Assembly: GCF_004683905.1 (NCBI RefSeq)
Contig: NZ_CP038438.1
Coordinates: 2,232,001-2,296,000 of the forward strand
From: Pseudomonas fluorescens
GTDB taxonomy: Bacteria; Pseudomonadota; Gammaproteobacteria; Pseudomonadales; Pseudomonadaceae
Direction of reading: 5' to 3'
DNA: 64,000 nucleotides
Shown here piece after piece: positions 28,655 through 38,145 of this stretch. Positions within the stretch are counted from its first letter, which is position 1. Each line of letters starts with the position of its first letter. The notes beneath the pieces were generated by a model. It was given only the letters and a program-made list of their open reading frames with translations, did not search any database and had not been told where the DNA came from. The position numbers and the translations under genes are program-made.

Positions 28655-28849
28655 TCAATCGACAACCTGGTCGAGCATGTGCACCACTTCGCGCTCATTG
28701 AGCAGGCCCTTGTGCACGAGATTCTCCGCCAGCAGCGAAAGAAACTTGGCGCAGCGGTGGCCTTCCAGGTGTTTCAGTTCAGTCAGCGCGCTGTACACCT
28801 TGCTTGAAGTGCACAGGCCGACGATGCGGTGCGGATTTTGAGTAGGCAT
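28655..28849 (-). CDS. small hypothetical protein
   Basis: 64-aa soluble protein (MPTQNPHRIVGLCTSSKVYSA...) with an aaggacg SD five bases upstream of ATG 28849. It is predicted to be mostly helical (LKHLEGHRCAKFLSLLAENLVHKGLLNEREVVHMLDQ). No family recognised. Same strand as the preceding 60-aa gene but 100 bp away. Confidence 0.55.
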   Translation of the reverse strand: MPTQNPHRIVGLCTSSKVYSALTELKHLEGHRCAKFLSLLAENLVHKGLLNEREVVHMLDQVVD

Positions 28850-29039
28850 GGGTCGTCCTTGTTTTTATCAACCTGTTGTTTACGGACGGATTCAGATTGC
28901 GGTTCCGTCATGACAAATAGATGACCGTTCTGTGTTTTGCCCCCGACGGTCAAGTCCATCATGCCGACTTTAGCTGCCGGGACTGTCCTCACAGCGACCT
29001 TGGCGAGATTTTTTCAGACTTGGCCCGACCGACGGTCAT

Positions 29040-29069
29040 AAAAAAGCCCCGCTATAAAGCGGGGCTTGT
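29040..29069 (-). terminator. intrinsic terminator of the Tyr/Pro-rich protein gene
   Basis: AAGCCCCGCTTTATAGCGGGGCTTTTTTAT read on the minus strand, directly after the stop at 29079. Confidence 0.9.
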
Positions 29070-29078
29070 TGGTTGCGA

Positions 29079-29429
29079 TTACCAGCGCGGGCCACCGTAG
29101 TAGCCGTGTGGCCGGCCGTAATAGCCGCGTGGTGGGCCGTAGTAGACCGGGCCAGGCACGTAGACCGGTTGTTGCACATAGACCGGGGCCGGCTGGTAGT
29201 AGACCGGTGGCGGCGGCTGTTGCACATAAACCGGTGCCGGTTGAGCGTAAACAGGCTGTTGCACGTAGACCGGCCGGTCCTGGTTGATCAAGGCGGAGCC
29301 GATGATGGCCGAGCCGACGATCGCACCAAACACTGCCGGACCCTGCCAGCCACCGCCGTGGGCTTCTGCCTGACCTGTGATAGCGAATGCACCAATCAAC
29401 AAGGCCACGATGGGGAGTTTACGAATCAT
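29079..29429 (-). CDS. secreted Tyr/Pro-rich repeat protein
   Basis: 116-aa exported protein: signal peptide about 1-23 (ending AEAHGG), a small Gly/Ala/Ile segment (AVFGAIVGSAIIGSALI, glycine-zipper-like), then tandem units of the type PVYVQQP and PVYYQPAP, ending in Gly-Tyr-rich GYYGRPHGYYGG. Such proteins are usually annotated as hypothetical in Pseudomonas; an envelope or surface role is inferred from the signal and composition only. Flanked by a strong terminator. Confidence 0.75.
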   Translation of the reverse strand: MIRKLPIVALLIGAFAITGQAEAHGGGWQGPAVFGAIVGSAIIGSALINQDRPVYVQQPVYAQPAPVYVQQPPPPVYYQPAPVYVQQPVYVPGPVYYGPPRGYYGRPHGYYGGPRW

Positions 29430-29686
29430 GATAATTCCTCGGTTCTTCGACCCGGCGTCCGGGCCTGCACCAGGCCCAAAGTTGTCGCGGGGATACTTCT
29501 ATGACAGCGAAATTCTGAAAATCAGCACAGCCGCTGGGTAAATTTTGTGTAAGGTCTGTACCGGCTTCTTTACCGGTCGGTCAAAGGGGCTCGCAGCCCG
29601 TTGCAGACAGGCGCCTATGATCGTCCAGAACCCGATGGAATGGCTAACTCCGTCCATCCGAAAGTCCGTTTTCAAGGAGAAGTTTC

Positions 29687-30505
29687 ATGCAGATGAATCC
29701 CAACAAAGACACCCAGCTGTGCATGTCCCTGTCAGGGCGCCCCGGGAACTTCGGTCTGCGGTTTCATAACCATTTGTATGAGCAGTTGGGCCTGAACTTC
29801 TATTACAAGGCGTTCAGCAGTCAGGACCTGCCGGGGGCCGTCGGCGGCATTCGTGCGCTGGGGATTCGTGGTTGCGGGGTGTCGATGCCGTTCAAGGAAG
29901 CCTGCATCGCGCTGGTCGATGAGCTGGATGCGTCGGCAGCGGCGATCCAGTCGATCAACACCATCGTCAACACCCACGGCCATCTCAAGGCTTACAACAC
30001 CGATTACATCGCCATCGCGCAATTGCTGGAAACCCACGCGGTACCGCAAGACACGACGTTCGCCCTGCGCGGCAGCGGCGGCATGGCCAAAGCGGTGGCC
30101 AGTGCCTTGCGCGATGGTGGCTACAAGAATGGCTTGATCGTTGCGCGTAACGAGCGCGCCGGACGGGCACTGGCGGACTCGCTGGGCTATCGCTGGCAGG
30201 CGGATTTGGGCGAAGAGCGGCCGCAGATGCTGATCAACGTCACCCCGGTGGGCATGGACGGCGGGCCGGAGGCCGGGCAACTGGCGTTCGAGCCTGAAGT
30301 GATCCAGGCCGCCGACACGGTATTCGATGTGGTAGCGATTCCGTCCGAGACGCCGCTGATCGTGCGTGGGCGGGCTGAGGGCAAGAAGGTGATTACCGGG
30401 CTGGAAGTGATTGCGATCCAGGCGCTGGAGCAGTTTGTGCTGTACACCGGGGTGCGGCCGAGTGAGGAGCAGTTTGCGGCGGCGGTGGCATTTGCTCGCA
30501 GCTGA
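29687..30505 (+). CDS. shikimate 5-dehydrogenase-like protein
   Basis: 272-aa NADP-type dehydrogenase of the AroE superfamily, closest in pattern to the SDH-L (HI0607-like) subgroup. The substrate domain holds CMSLSGRPGNFGLRFHN and GCGVSMPFKE (catalytic Lys); NTIVNTHGHLKAYNTDY (catalytic Asp) follows; the Rossmann glycine motif is LRGSGGMAKAV. SDH-L proteins are poor shikimate oxidisers, so the physiological substrate is uncertain and this is probably not the biosynthetic aroE. ATG 29687 follows an aaggaga SD. Confidence 0.85.
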   Translation: MQMNPNKDTQLCMSLSGRPGNFGLRFHNHLYEQLGLNFYYKAFSSQDLPGAVGGIRALGIRGCGVSMPFKEACIALVDELDASAAAIQSINTIVNTHGHLKAYNTDYIAIAQLLETHAVPQDTTFALRGSGGMAKAVASALRDGGYKNGLIVARNERAGRALADSLGYRWQADLGEERPQMLINVTPVGMDGGPEAGQLAFEPEVIQAADTVFDVVAIPSETPLIVRGRAEGKKVITGLEVIAIQALEQFVLYTGVRPSEEQFAAAVAFARS

Positions 30506-30537
30506 TCATTGAGTTTTGCGCTGATCCATCGGGCCTC

Positions 30538-30630
30538 TTCGCGAGCAAGCCCGCTCCCACAGGTATCAGGTTGCAACACAACCAGGTGAGCAACCACAAA
30601 TCCTGTGGGAGCGGGCTTGCTCGCGAAGGC
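30538..30630. repeat. REP-type inverted repeat pair
   Basis: TTCGCGAGCAAGCCCGCTCCCACAGG (30538-30563) and TCCTGTGGGAGCGGGCTTGCTCGCGAAGG (from 30601). The arms are in tail-to-tail orientation, opposite to most pairs here. Confidence 0.85.
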
Positions 30631-30717
30631 CGCGACTCGGTTGTTAGTCGGTTGCCTATACTGCGGCCTCAGCAAGCCCAGACTTGCCCCTCATAAAAAA
30701 CCTGATCGAGGCTCCCC

Positions 30718-31236
30718 ATGCATCCGCCCATCCTCAACCTGCACCAGGTCGAACTCGAATCCCTGCCCGAAGCCCTTGCTCCGGAGGGCGAAACCGCTGG
30801 TCGCTATCAACAACGCATGGCGCGCATCGGCCAGCAGCTCGGCGCGCAGAAACTCGGCTATCGGTTGTACGCCTTGCCGCCAGGCATGCGCGGCAGTCCG
30901 TTTCACAGCCATCGGGTCAATGAAGAGATGTTCTATGTGGTGGCCGGGAAGGGCGAAGTGCGGCTGGGGGCCGAACGCTTTCCGATTCGCGCGGGCGACG
31001 TGATCGCCTGCCCGCCGGGCGGCCCGGAAACGGCGCATCAGATCATCAACACCAGCGACGCGGAACTGCGTTACCTGGCGGTCAGCACCCAGCAGCAACC
31101 GGATATCTGTGAATACCCGGACTCCAACAAATACGCGGTGATGGACAACTTCAAAGTCGATGACCAAGGCAATGCGTCAGGCTTCGTTGCCGTGGCGCGG
31201 CAGGCGGATGGTGTGGATTACTGGGATGGTGAATAA
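30718..31236 (+). CDS. cupin domain protein
   Basis: 172-aa single-domain cupin. Metal-site motif 1 is GSPFHSHRVNEEMFYVVAGKGEV (His-x-His, Glu) and motif 2 is GDVIACPPGGPETAHQIIN (His). The fold is compatible with a metal-dependent isomerase, dioxygenase or a sensor. Nothing in the neighbourhood fixes a substrate. The 40-residue N-terminal helical part resembles proteins annotated only as cupin. Confidence 0.82.
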   Translation: MHPPILNLHQVELESLPEALAPEGETAGRYQQRMARIGQQLGAQKLGYRLYALPPGMRGSPFHSHRVNEEMFYVVAGKGEVRLGAERFPIRAGDVIACPPGGPETAHQIINTSDAELRYLAVSTQQQPDICEYPDSNKYAVMDNFKVDDQGNASGFVAVARQADGVDYWDGE

Positions 31237-31249
31237 CCCGTAGATCTCA

Positions 31250-31338
31250 TGTAGGAGTGAGCCTGCTCGCGATGGCGGTCTGTCAGGCAATGAAATTCTG
31301 AATGAACCAGCGCAATCGCGAGCAGGCTCACTCCTACA
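31250..31338. repeat. REP-type inverted repeat pair (TAGGAGTGAGCC variant)
   Basis: Opposed copies of TGTAGGAGTGAGCCTGCTCGCGAT around a short centre, between convergent cupin and yceH genes. Confidence 0.9.
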
Positions 31339-31352
31339 AGGTATTGTGGTGA

Positions 31353-31997
31353 TTATTCGAGACGCGCCAGGCGCTCTTCCAGTGCGGCAATCCGTGCTTC
31401 CAGCTCTTCGATTCTCTCCACGGAAACGCCGCTGGTCGCGCGTTCCCCAGGATTCTGCCGCGCCGCCAGGATCGCCTCGATATCTACCGGATCGCCCAGC
31501 GCATGGGTGTAGCGGTCTTCGCGCTGACCGGCCTGACGCGGAATCAACACCGCCAGTCCGCGCGCGATCAGGCGCTCGAGCTGATGCAACACTTGCTCGG
31601 CATCTTCGAAATCGTGCATCCGGCCGCTGCGGGTCAGCAGCTCATTCACTGTCTGCGGGCCACGCAGGAACATCAAGCCAGTGAGAATCACTTGGGCCGG
31701 CACCAGCTCCAGCGCCTTGTCGAGCTTGTGCTCCCAGCGATCGGCGCGACTGCCCATGACCAGTTTGGCGTAACCGTGGCTTTCCAGCGCACGCAGGCTC
31801 TGGCCGACCTGGCCCTGGGTCAGGTTCATCACCGGCTCGCGGCTGGTTTTCTGGTTGCAGGCCAGCACCAGTGCGTTGAGCGTCAGCGGGTAGGTTTCCG
31901 GGCTAGTGGCCTGTTTCTCGATCAAAGAACCCAGAATGCGGATTTCCGTGGCGTTGAGCCGTGGTTCGTCGGTGATGCTTTCAAGTTCGGTGGTCAT
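31353..31997 (-). CDS. YceH family (DUF480/UPF0502) protein
   Basis: 214-aa protein of the conserved YceH family: tandem winged-helix folds with signatures [38 protein letters not shown] and [13 protein letters not shown], a second wHTH around [22 protein letters not shown], and a C-terminal coiled coil ([19 protein letters not shown]). Molecular function is unknown, although the fold suggests DNA binding. Confidence 0.9.
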   Translation of the reverse strand: MTTELESITDEPRLNATEIRILGSLIEKQATSPETYPLTLNALVLACNQKTSREPVMNLTQGQVGQSLRALESHGYAKLVMGSRADRWEHKLDKALELVPAQVILTGLMFLRGPQTVNELLTRSGRMHDFEDAEQVLHQLERLIARGLAVLIPRQAGQREDRYTHALGDPVDIEAILAARQNPGERATSGVSVERIEELEARIAALEERLARLE

Positions 31998-32122
31998 CGC
32001 GCGTTCCCTCTGCAGTCGAAGGCGCCTAGCCTAATCCTTGGCTAACAAAAGGCAAGCCGTGTGGTCATCAACCATGGCTATAATCGCCTCCACGTTCCAC
32101 CCAGCCACTACACGAGACTGCC

Positions 32123-32632
32123 ATGACCATTTCCCTGTACGCCGCATCCGTCCCGGTTTTTCAACAAATGCTCAACGCCCTGAGCGATGTCCTGAAAAAG
32201 GCTGAAGCCCACGCCACCGAGAAAAACATCGACCCGAACGCCTTCCTGCAAGCGCGCCTGTACCCGGACATGTTCCCGCTGGTGCGTCAGGTGCAGATCG
32301 CCGTCGACTTCGCCAAGGGCGTTTCCTCGCGTCTGGCCGAAGTCGAAATCCCGAAATATGACGACACCGAAACCACCTTCGCCGAGCTGCAGGCGCTGAT
32401 CGCCAAGGTTCTGGCCTACATCGGCGAGATCAAGCCGGAGCAGATCAACGGCAAGGAAGGCATCGAGATCGTGACCCGTCCGGGCACGCCGAAGGAGAAG
32501 CGCTTCAGCGGCCAGGCTTACCTGCTGAGCTACGGTCTGCCGCAGTTCTTCTTCCACGTCACCACCACCTACGCGCTGCTGCGCCACAACGGTGTTGAAG
32601 TGGGTAAACGCGATTACATGGGCGCGTACTAA
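32123..32632 (+). CDS. DUF1993 domain protein
   Basis: 169-aa protein covering the DUF1993 family (DinB-like four-helix bundle). Recognisable blocks are SLYAASVPVFQQMLNALSDVLKKAEAHA, LYPDMFPLVRQVQIAVDFAKG, and the C-terminal LPQFFFHVTTTYALLRHNGVEVGKRDYMGAY with conserved His residues. Function unknown; often annotated as PIN/TRAPP-like. Divergent from yceH. Confidence 0.87.
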   Translation: MTISLYAASVPVFQQMLNALSDVLKKAEAHATEKNIDPNAFLQARLYPDMFPLVRQVQIAVDFAKGVSSRLAEVEIPKYDDTETTFAELQALIAKVLAYIGEIKPEQINGKEGIEIVTRPGTPKEKRFSGQAYLLSYGLPQFFFHVTTTYALLRHNGVEVGKRDYMGAY

Positions 32633-32642
32633 ATCGTTAGAA

Positions 32643-32806
32643 GCCCTCACCCTAGCCCTCTCCCAGTGGGAGAGGGGACTGATCGCGTTGTTTGTTCGAG
32701 ATACGCCGACTTGATCTATCGAGTCGAACTCAAGACTTGAATCCGACAAAGATCGGCTCCCTTTCCCCCTCACCCCTTGGGGGGAGAGGGTTGGGGTGAG
32801 GGGGGA
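32643..32806. repeat. inverted repeat of CCCTCACCCTAGCCCTCTCCC type
   Basis: Arm GCCCTCACCCTAGCCCTCTCCC at 32643 and opposed arm CCCTCACCCC...GAGAGGGTTGGGGTGAGGG at 32768-32806, a dispersed element common in Pseudomonas and other gammaproteobacteria. Confidence 0.8.
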
Positions 32807-32818
32807 AAGATCTCGGCC

Positions 32819-32860
32819 ACAAAAAAGCCCGCCTGGGTTCACACCTTGGCGGGCTTTTCA
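32819..32860. terminator. bidirectional terminator
   Basis: AAAAAAGCCCGCC...GGCGGGCTTTT stem-loop between the repeat and the sstT stop. A and T runs on both sides. Confidence 0.85.
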
Positions 32861-32872
32861 TTGCAGCAATTG

Positions 32873-34105
32873 TTACGCAGTGCGCTGGGCTTTCGCCTCT
32901 TCACCCAGGCACGCCGCGGCGGTAAACAGCACATCGGTGGACGAATTCAACGCCGTCTCCGCCGAGTCCTGCAACACCCCAATGATGAAACCGACTGCCA
33001 CCACCTGCATGGCAATCTCGCTCGGGATACCGAACAGGCTGCACGCCAGCGGAATCAGCAGCAGCGAGCCGCCGGCCACGCCCGAGGCGCCACAGGCGCA
33101 GATCGCCGCGACGACGCTGAGCAGAATCGCGGTTGGAATGTCCACGGCAATCCCCAGCGTGTGCACCGCGGCCAGGGTCAATACGGTGATGGTGATCGCC
33201 GCGCCGGCCATGTTGATGGTTGCCCCCAGCGGGATCGATACCGAGTAGGTGTCTTCGTGCAGGCCCAGGCGCTTGCTCAGTTCCAGGTTGACCGGAATGT
33301 TCGCCGCCGAGCTGCGGGTGAAGAACGCGGTGATGCCGCTTTCGCGCAGGCACTTGAGGGTCAGCGGGTACGGGTTGCGACGGAGTTTCCCGAACACGAT
33401 CAGCGGGTTCATCACCAGCGCGACGAACAGCATGCAGCCCAGCAGCACGCCCAGTAGATGCGCGTAACCGATCAGTGCGCCGAAGCCCGAGGTCGCGAGC
33501 GTCGAGGCCACCAGACCGAAAATGCCCAGGGGGGCGAAACGAATCACCACGCGCACGATCAGCGTCACGCCGTTGGACAGATCGCCGAGCACTTCGCGGG
33601 TGGTGTCACCGGCGTGGCGAATGGCAACGCCCATGCCGATCGCCCAGGCGAGAATGCCGATGAAGTTGGCGTTCATCAGGGCGCTGACCGGATTATCGAC
33701 CACGCTCAACAGCAGACTTTGCAGCACCTCGGCGATGCCGCCTGGCGCGGTGACTGACACGTTGTCGGTGGATAACACCAGATGCGAGGGAAACGCCATG
33801 CTGGCGACAACCGCCACCACCGCCGCAGCGAATGTGCCGAGCAGATAAAGAAACAGGATCGGCCGGATATGGGTTTCCTGACCGTGCTTGTGGTTGGCGA
33901 TCGACGCCATCACCAGCACGAACACCAGAATCGGGGCCACGGCTTTCAGTGCCGAGACGAACACTTTGCCGATGAACGCCGAGCCTTTCGCCGCTTCCGG
34001 GGCGAACAGCGCCAGAGCGATACCGGCAATCAGGCCGATCAGGATCTGCGTGACCAGGCTGAGGTTTTTCAGGCGTTGCAATAGAGAAGGGGATGAAGCG
34101 GTCAT
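32873..34105 (-). CDS. sstT: sodium-dependent serine/threonine symporter
   Basis: Inner-membrane DAACS-family transporter of 410 aa for serine and threonine uptake with Na+. Family features: hairpin 1 region [24 protein letters not shown] with the serine-rich motif, TM7 [16 protein letters not shown] and hairpin 2 [26 protein letters not shown]. Length and sequence agree with SstT rather than glutamate carriers. Preceded by a long leader (34106-34442) with a dyad. Confidence 0.93.
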   Translation of the reverse strand: MTASSPSLLQRLKNLSLVTQILIGLIAGIALALFAPEAAKGSAFIGKVFVSALKAVAPILVFVLVMASIANHKHGQETHIRPILFLYLLGTFAAAVVAVVASMAFPSHLVLSTDNVSVTAPGGIAEVLQSLLLSVVDNPVSALMNANFIGILAWAIGMGVAIRHAGDTTREVLGDLSNGVTLIVRVVIRFAPLGIFGLVASTLATSGFGALIGYAHLLGVLLGCMLFVALVMNPLIVFGKLRRNPYPLTLKCLRESGITAFFTRSSAANIPVNLELSKRLGLHEDTYSVSIPLGATINMAGAAITITVLTLAAVHTLGIAVDIPTAILLSVVAAICACGASGVAGGSLLLIPLACSLFGIPSEIAMQVVAVGFIIGVLQDSAETALNSSTDVLFTAAACLGEEAKAQRTA

Positions 34106-34148
34106 AACGGCATCTCTGATTTTTTATAGGGTGCAAGGTTGCGTGAAA

Positions 34149-34178
34149 CCGGTGATACATCGGGGGGCAGGTCACCGG
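34149..34178 (-). promoter_or_regulatory. stem-loop in the sstT upstream region
   Basis: CCGGTGA...TCACCGG, a perfect 7-bp dyad with a 16-base G-rich loop, 45-75 bp upstream of sstT. Operator or leader hairpin; unknown. The rest of the 34106-34442 gap shows nothing further except the start region of the MFS gene. Confidence 0.3.
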
Positions 34179-34442
34179 CACGAACCGAAAGGGCTGACGC
34201 GCCATCAACGCTGTTAAACAGGCCGCTGAATAGGGTGTACGTTTTTCAGGGCGCGGACTTTATCACAGCGTAGGCGTTATCCTTCAGGCCTGTGACGATC
34301 TGCCACCGGATTGATCGGCAAGTCGGCAGGTTTGTGCAAGTCAGCCCGGAAACACTCTGTTAAGATTCGCCATCCTCATTTTCATAGTCTGCCAGCGGGC
34401 CTCTTGGTCATCGCTGGTGTCGTCGTTTTGCTGGAGTTGCTC

Positions 34443-35606
34443 ATGCTGTTGCCCATTCTTCTGTTGTCCGCCGCCGGATTCACGGTGCTGACCACGGAAT
34501 TCGTCATCGTCGGCCTGTTGCCGGCCATTGCCCGCGACCTGGCGGTAACCATTCCGCAGGCCGGTTTGCTGGTGACTCTATTCGCTTTCACGGTGGCGAT
34601 GTTCGGTCCATTTTTGACCGCGTATTTCGCCCGGTTCGAGCGGCGCAAGTTGTTCATCACGATTTTGATCATGTTCGGCCTGGCCAACACCGTTGCGGCG
34701 CTGGCGCCGAACATCTGGGTCATGGCCATCGCCCGGTTGATCCCGGCGCTCGGCCTGCCGGTGTTCTGGGCCTTGGCCAGTGAGACGGCGGTGGACATCG
34801 TCGGCCCGGATCATGCCGGCCGCGCGATTGCCAAGATCGGCTTCGGCATTGTTTGCGCGACGGTGTTCGGCATTCCGGTGGGCACGTTGATTTCCGATGC
34901 GTTCGGCTGGCGCAGTGCGTTTGCGATTCTGGCGGTGATCGCTTTCGCCAAGGCCTTGCTGCTGTTTGTTTACCTGCCGAAAACCAGTCTGCACCAGCAT
35001 CAGGTCAGCTTCGCCTCGCAGTTCAAGATCCTGCGCAACCCGCTGATGATCGGCCATGTGCTGTTGTCGATTCTGGTATTCAGCGGCATGTTCACCGCTT
35101 ATACCTATCTGGCCGACATTCTTGAGCGTCTGGCCGGGTTCAACGGCACGGTGGTTGGCTGGTGCCTGATGGGCTTCGGTGCGGTCGGGCTGATCGGCAA
35201 CTCACTGGGCGGTCGCGCGGTGGATCGTCATCCACTGGGCGCCTCGGTGTTGTTCTGCGCGTTCATGATTGCCGGCATGGTCTCGCTGGTGCCGAACATT
35301 CACTCGACGGTGGGTCTGGCGGTAGCCATGGGCATCTGGGGCATCACCCAGGCTGCGTTGTTCCTGGTCAGCCATGTACGCCTGATGAAGGCCGCACCGG
35401 AAGCGCCAGCCTTTGCCGCCTCGCTGAATATCGCCGGGGCCAACCTCGGGATCGGCCTCGGAGCGATGATCGGCGGGCGGGTGATCGACAGTGCCGGCCT
35501 GGGTTTTCTGGGGTTCGCCGCTGCCGGGTTCATTCTGTTGTCGGTGTTCCTCGCCATGGTGCTGATGACGCTCAAACCGCGCGAAGCGTGCGCCCAGGCG
35601 TCATAA
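34443..35606 (+). CDS. MFS transporter (DHA1/YdhP type)
   Basis: Inner-membrane exporter of 387 aa with 12 predicted segments. TTEFVIVGLLPAIARDL at the N terminus and GPFLTAYFARFERRK after TM2 match the arabinose-efflux/YdhP-like permeases. ATG 34443 (MLLPILLLSAAGFT) has a ggag SD seven bases upstream; the frame upstream to 34311 is open but not protein-like. Its 3' end overlaps the convergent LysR gene by 6 bp. Substrate unknown. Confidence 0.85.
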   Translation: MLLPILLLSAAGFTVLTTEFVIVGLLPAIARDLAVTIPQAGLLVTLFAFTVAMFGPFLTAYFARFERRKLFITILIMFGLANTVAALAPNIWVMAIARLIPALGLPVFWALASETAVDIVGPDHAGRAIAKIGFGIVCATVFGIPVGTLISDAFGWRSAFAILAVIAFAKALLLFVYLPKTSLHQHQVSFASQFKILRNPLMIGHVLLSILVFSGMFTAYTYLADILERLAGFNGTVVGWCLMGFGAVGLIGNSLGGRAVDRHPLGASVLFCAFMIAGMVSLVPNIHSTVGLAVAMGIWGITQAALFLVSHVRLMKAAPEAPAFAASLNIAGANLGIGLGAMIGGRVIDSAGLGFLGFAAAGFILLSVFLAMVLMTLKPREACAQAS

Positions 35607-36500
35607 CGCGGTAAACAGCTCGCGTCGGGCACCTTCGGTAATCGCAACGATGCCGGGGTGCTTGACCTTGCGCTCCACCGAAATGGCATAGAACGACTCG
35701 GTCACCGCATCGGTCTGGCCAATCACTTCGACGCCGTACTGGCGTTTGACTTCATCGGCAATCACGCTCGGACCGATGAAGATCCCGCTGCCCGATTGGC
35801 CGAAGGCCTGCATCAGGGCGCTGTCATCGAACTCCCCGACGATTCGCGGCTGGATCTGTTGCTCGGCAAACCAGCGCTGCAAACGGCTGCGCACCACGGT
35901 TTCCGCGCCGGGGATCAACAGCGGTGCGCCGTTGAGGCTGCGCGGGAAATCCTGCCCGTATTGCGCTGCCAACTTCGTGGTGGCGAAGAAACTGATCCCG
36001 CATTCGCCAAGCTTCTGGCTATAGCCCTTGATGTCGAGGTGCGACGGCATCGGGCTGTCGGAAATCACCAGGTCCAGGCGCTGGATCGCCAGATCCGCCA
36101 GCAGGCGTTCGAGTTTGTCTTCGCGGCAGGTGATGCGTAGCGGCTCGTGCAACTCCATGGTCGGCGCAATCAGGCGATAGACGATGGACTTGGGCACCAC
36201 GTCCGCCACGCCGACGCGGAACAGTATCTGCTGCTCGTTGGGCTGGGCGCGCAGCATCAGCTCCAGTTCGCCGCCTAACTGAAACATCTGCTCGGCGTAG
36301 GGCAGGGCCTGACGTCCAGCTTCGGTCAGCTCCAGCTGACGGCCGACCCGTTGAAACAGTTCGATGCCGTATGTTTGTTCGAGCAGCGAAATCTGCCCGC
36401 TGATGGTTTGTGGCGTGAGGTTCAGCTGTTCGCAGGCACGCACGATGCTGCCGGTCTTGGCGACCACCCAGAAGTAATGCAGTTGTCGGTAGTTGAGCAT
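35601..36500 (-). CDS. nhaR: NhaR-like LysR regulator
   Basis: 299-aa LysR regulator. The N-terminal MLNYRQLHYFWVVAKTGSIVRACEQLNLTPQTISGQISLLEQ is characteristic of NhaR, the Na+-responsive activator of nhaA in E. coli; similarity continues in FRVGVADVVPKSIVYRL and ISDSPMPSH. No Na+/H+ antiporter is adjacent in the window, so the target is uncertain. Convergent with the MFS gene. Confidence 0.8.
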   Translation of the reverse strand: MLNYRQLHYFWVVAKTGSIVRACEQLNLTPQTISGQISLLEQTYGIELFQRVGRQLELTEAGRQALPYAEQMFQLGGELELMLRAQPNEQQILFRVGVADVVPKSIVYRLIAPTMELHEPLRITCREDKLERLLADLAIQRLDLVISDSPMPSHLDIKGYSQKLGECGISFFATTKLAAQYGQDFPRSLNGAPLLIPGAETVVRSRLQRWFAEQQIQPRIVGEFDDSALMQAFGQSGSGIFIGPSVIADEVKRQYGVEVIGQTDAVTESFYAISVERKVKHPGIVAITEGARRELFTAL

Positions 36501-36653
36501 CGAGCAATGGCCTCTGACTGGATTGCGCAGTGTTCGTTAAAACCGAAGTATAGCCGCTAAAAATACGAATTTTCCTGAAGTGTTTGTCTCCTTAGAATGC
36601 CCAGCCATCGACGGGCGGTCTGAGACCCTGTCTGTTCATTCGAAGGAAGTCCC

Positions 36654-36896
36654 ATGAAATACACAATTCCAGCGTTGATGTTTACGTCTTTACTGCTTAT
36701 GGCCGGTTGCGATCAGGCCGAGAAAAGCGCCCAGCAGTTGATGGGCAAGGCCGCCGAAAGCGCCAAACAGGCGATCGACGACACGCACAAGGCTGCTGAA
36801 CAAGCACTCAGCGACGCCACCGGCGGCCTGATCGAGAAAAAAGAAACACCGGAAAAAGACGCGGAAAAATCCGAATCTTCCTCCAAGACCATCTAA
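36654..36896 (+). CDS. small helical lipoprotein
   Basis: 80-aa lipoprotein: signal and lipobox LLMAGC (Cys19), then an Ala/Lys/Glu-rich amphipathic helix (SAQQLMGKAAESAKQAIDDTHKAAEQAL) and a charged tail. SD gaaggaag before ATG 36654. It lies 29 bp upstream of the TerC gene and is probably co-transcribed. Function unknown; a role at the outer membrane is inferred from lipidation only. Confidence 0.75.
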   Translation: MKYTIPALMFTSLLLMAGCDQAEKSAQQLMGKAAESAKQAIDDTHKAAEQALSDATGGLIEKKETPEKDAEKSESSSKTI

Positions 36897-36925
36897 ACCG
36901 TCTTACACAGAGTCAGGACTGACCC

Positions 36926-37675
36926 ATGGAATATCTGTTAGAACTCGCCGCCAGCCCCGCCGCCTGGGTTGCTTTGGCCACACTGGTGGTGATGGAGATC
37001 GTACTCGGCATCGATAACCTGATCTTTATTTCGATCCTGACCAACAAACTGCCCGTGCAGCATCGTCAGAAGGCGCGTCGAATCGGTATCGGCATGGCGC
37101 TGATTCTGCGTCTGGCTCTGTTGAGCACCATCGCCTTCATCGTGCAGTTGACTGCCCCTGTGATCGAAATCATGGGCCAGGCGTTCTCTTGGAAGGACAT
37201 GATCCTGATTGCCGGTGGTCTGTTCCTGGTGTGGAAAGCCACAACCGAGATCCATCACAGCATGGACCCGGCGCCGGAAGACCCGAAAAGCGCAACATCG
37301 ACCGTGACCCTGGGCTTCGCTGCCGCGATCGGTCAGATCCTGATGCTGGACATGGTGTTCTCCATCGACAGCATCATTACTGCGGTGGGCATGACTGAGC
37401 ACTTGCCGATCATGGTGATCGCAGTGGTGGTCTCGGTAATGGTGATGCTGTTTGCGGCTGAACCGCTGGCCAAGTTCATCAACGACAACCCGACGGTGGT
37501 GATGCTGGCGCTGGGCTTCCTGATCATGATCGGCATGACGCTGATCGCCGAAGGCTTCGGCGCCCACGTACCGAAAGGTTATGTGTACGCGGCCATGGCG
37601 TTCTCGGCAGCGATTGAGGTGCTGAACATGATGTCGCGTCGGGCTAAGCAGAAGAAGCTGGCTCAGCAGGCGTAA
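36926..37675 (+). CDS. TerC family membrane protein
   Basis: Inner-membrane protein of 249 aa with seven predicted segments, TerC/YgdQ type. The acidic motifs in the membrane, [15 protein letters not shown] (about 24-38) and [17 protein letters not shown] (about 139-155), mark the two repeats of a metal-transport fold (Mn2+ export in relatives). No yybP-ykoY riboswitch pattern was found upstream. Followed by a strong terminator. Confidence 0.88.
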   Translation: MEYLLELAASPAAWVALATLVVMEIVLGIDNLIFISILTNKLPVQHRQKARRIGIGMALILRLALLSTIAFIVQLTAPVIEIMGQAFSWKDMILIAGGLFLVWKATTEIHHSMDPAPEDPKSATSTVTLGFAAAIGQILMLDMVFSIDSIITAVGMTEHLPIMVIAVVVSVMVMLFAAEPLAKFINDNPTVVMLALGFLIMIGMTLIAEGFGAHVPKGYVYAAMAFSAAIEVLNMMSRRAKQKKLAQQA

Positions 37676-37688
37676 GCGCTGACCAGCC

Positions 37689-37728
37689 AAAAGCCCCCTG
37701 AGCGCCAAGCGTTCAGGGGGCTTTTTTA
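37689..37728 (+). terminator. intrinsic terminator after terC
   Basis: AAAAGCCCCCTGA-gcgccaagcg-TTCAGGGGGCTTTTTT. Confidence 0.92.
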
Positions 37729-37748
37729 TGGGCGGAACGTTTACAGAA

Positions 37749-37916
37749 TCAATGTGCGGTCGCGTGCCGTGCGTTGTGCTTTTGCGGTTTTTCGACCGCC
37801 ACAGGTGGCTGCAGGTGATGGTGGCGCCGCGAAATCCGCAGCACGCCCCACAACATGGCAGTGGCCACGGCCAGCCAGCCGGCGATCAGCATTACGATAG
37901 TCATGGTCAGGCTCAT
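37749..37916 (-). CDS. small membrane protein
   Basis: 55-aa protein starting at ATG 37916, six bases after a very strong SD (gaggaggc). One membrane segment (about 4-27: TMTIVMLIAGWLAVATAMLWGVL), then a basic His-rich cytoplasmic tail (RISRRHHHLQPP) ending in His-Ala-Thr-Ala-His. The SD and single hydrophobic helix argue that it is real. It resembles small single-pass proteins common in Pseudomonas; function unknown. Confidence 0.65.
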   Translation of the reverse strand: MSLTMTIVMLIAGWLAVATAMLWGVLRISRRHHHLQPPVAVEKPQKHNARHATAH

Positions 37917-38145
37917 CAGTGCCTCCTCTTTGCCCTGCGTCGGGCACTCACTTTTTCAATTCGCTCTGTTTCAGTGACAGTCTAGACAATGGGGTGTTTC
38001 AGACTATTGACCAAAGGTCGGTAATGACCAATCAGTTCGCTCTATGCAAACGATCAGTCTGCGGTTTAAGGCTATACCGCAGGCGTGCGTCGCCCTATGA
38101 TCGCAGGCGTTGCCGGAACACGATGACCGGCGTCTGACGAGAGTG

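Noticed and set aside
28783-28992. 69-codon leftward frame overlapping a small gene
   Set aside because: Overlaps the better supported 28655-28849 gene and has no SD.
36501-36925. yybP-ykoY (Mn2+) riboswitch before the TerC gene
   Set aside because: None of the conserved motif is visible upstream of either the lipoprotein or the TerC gene.
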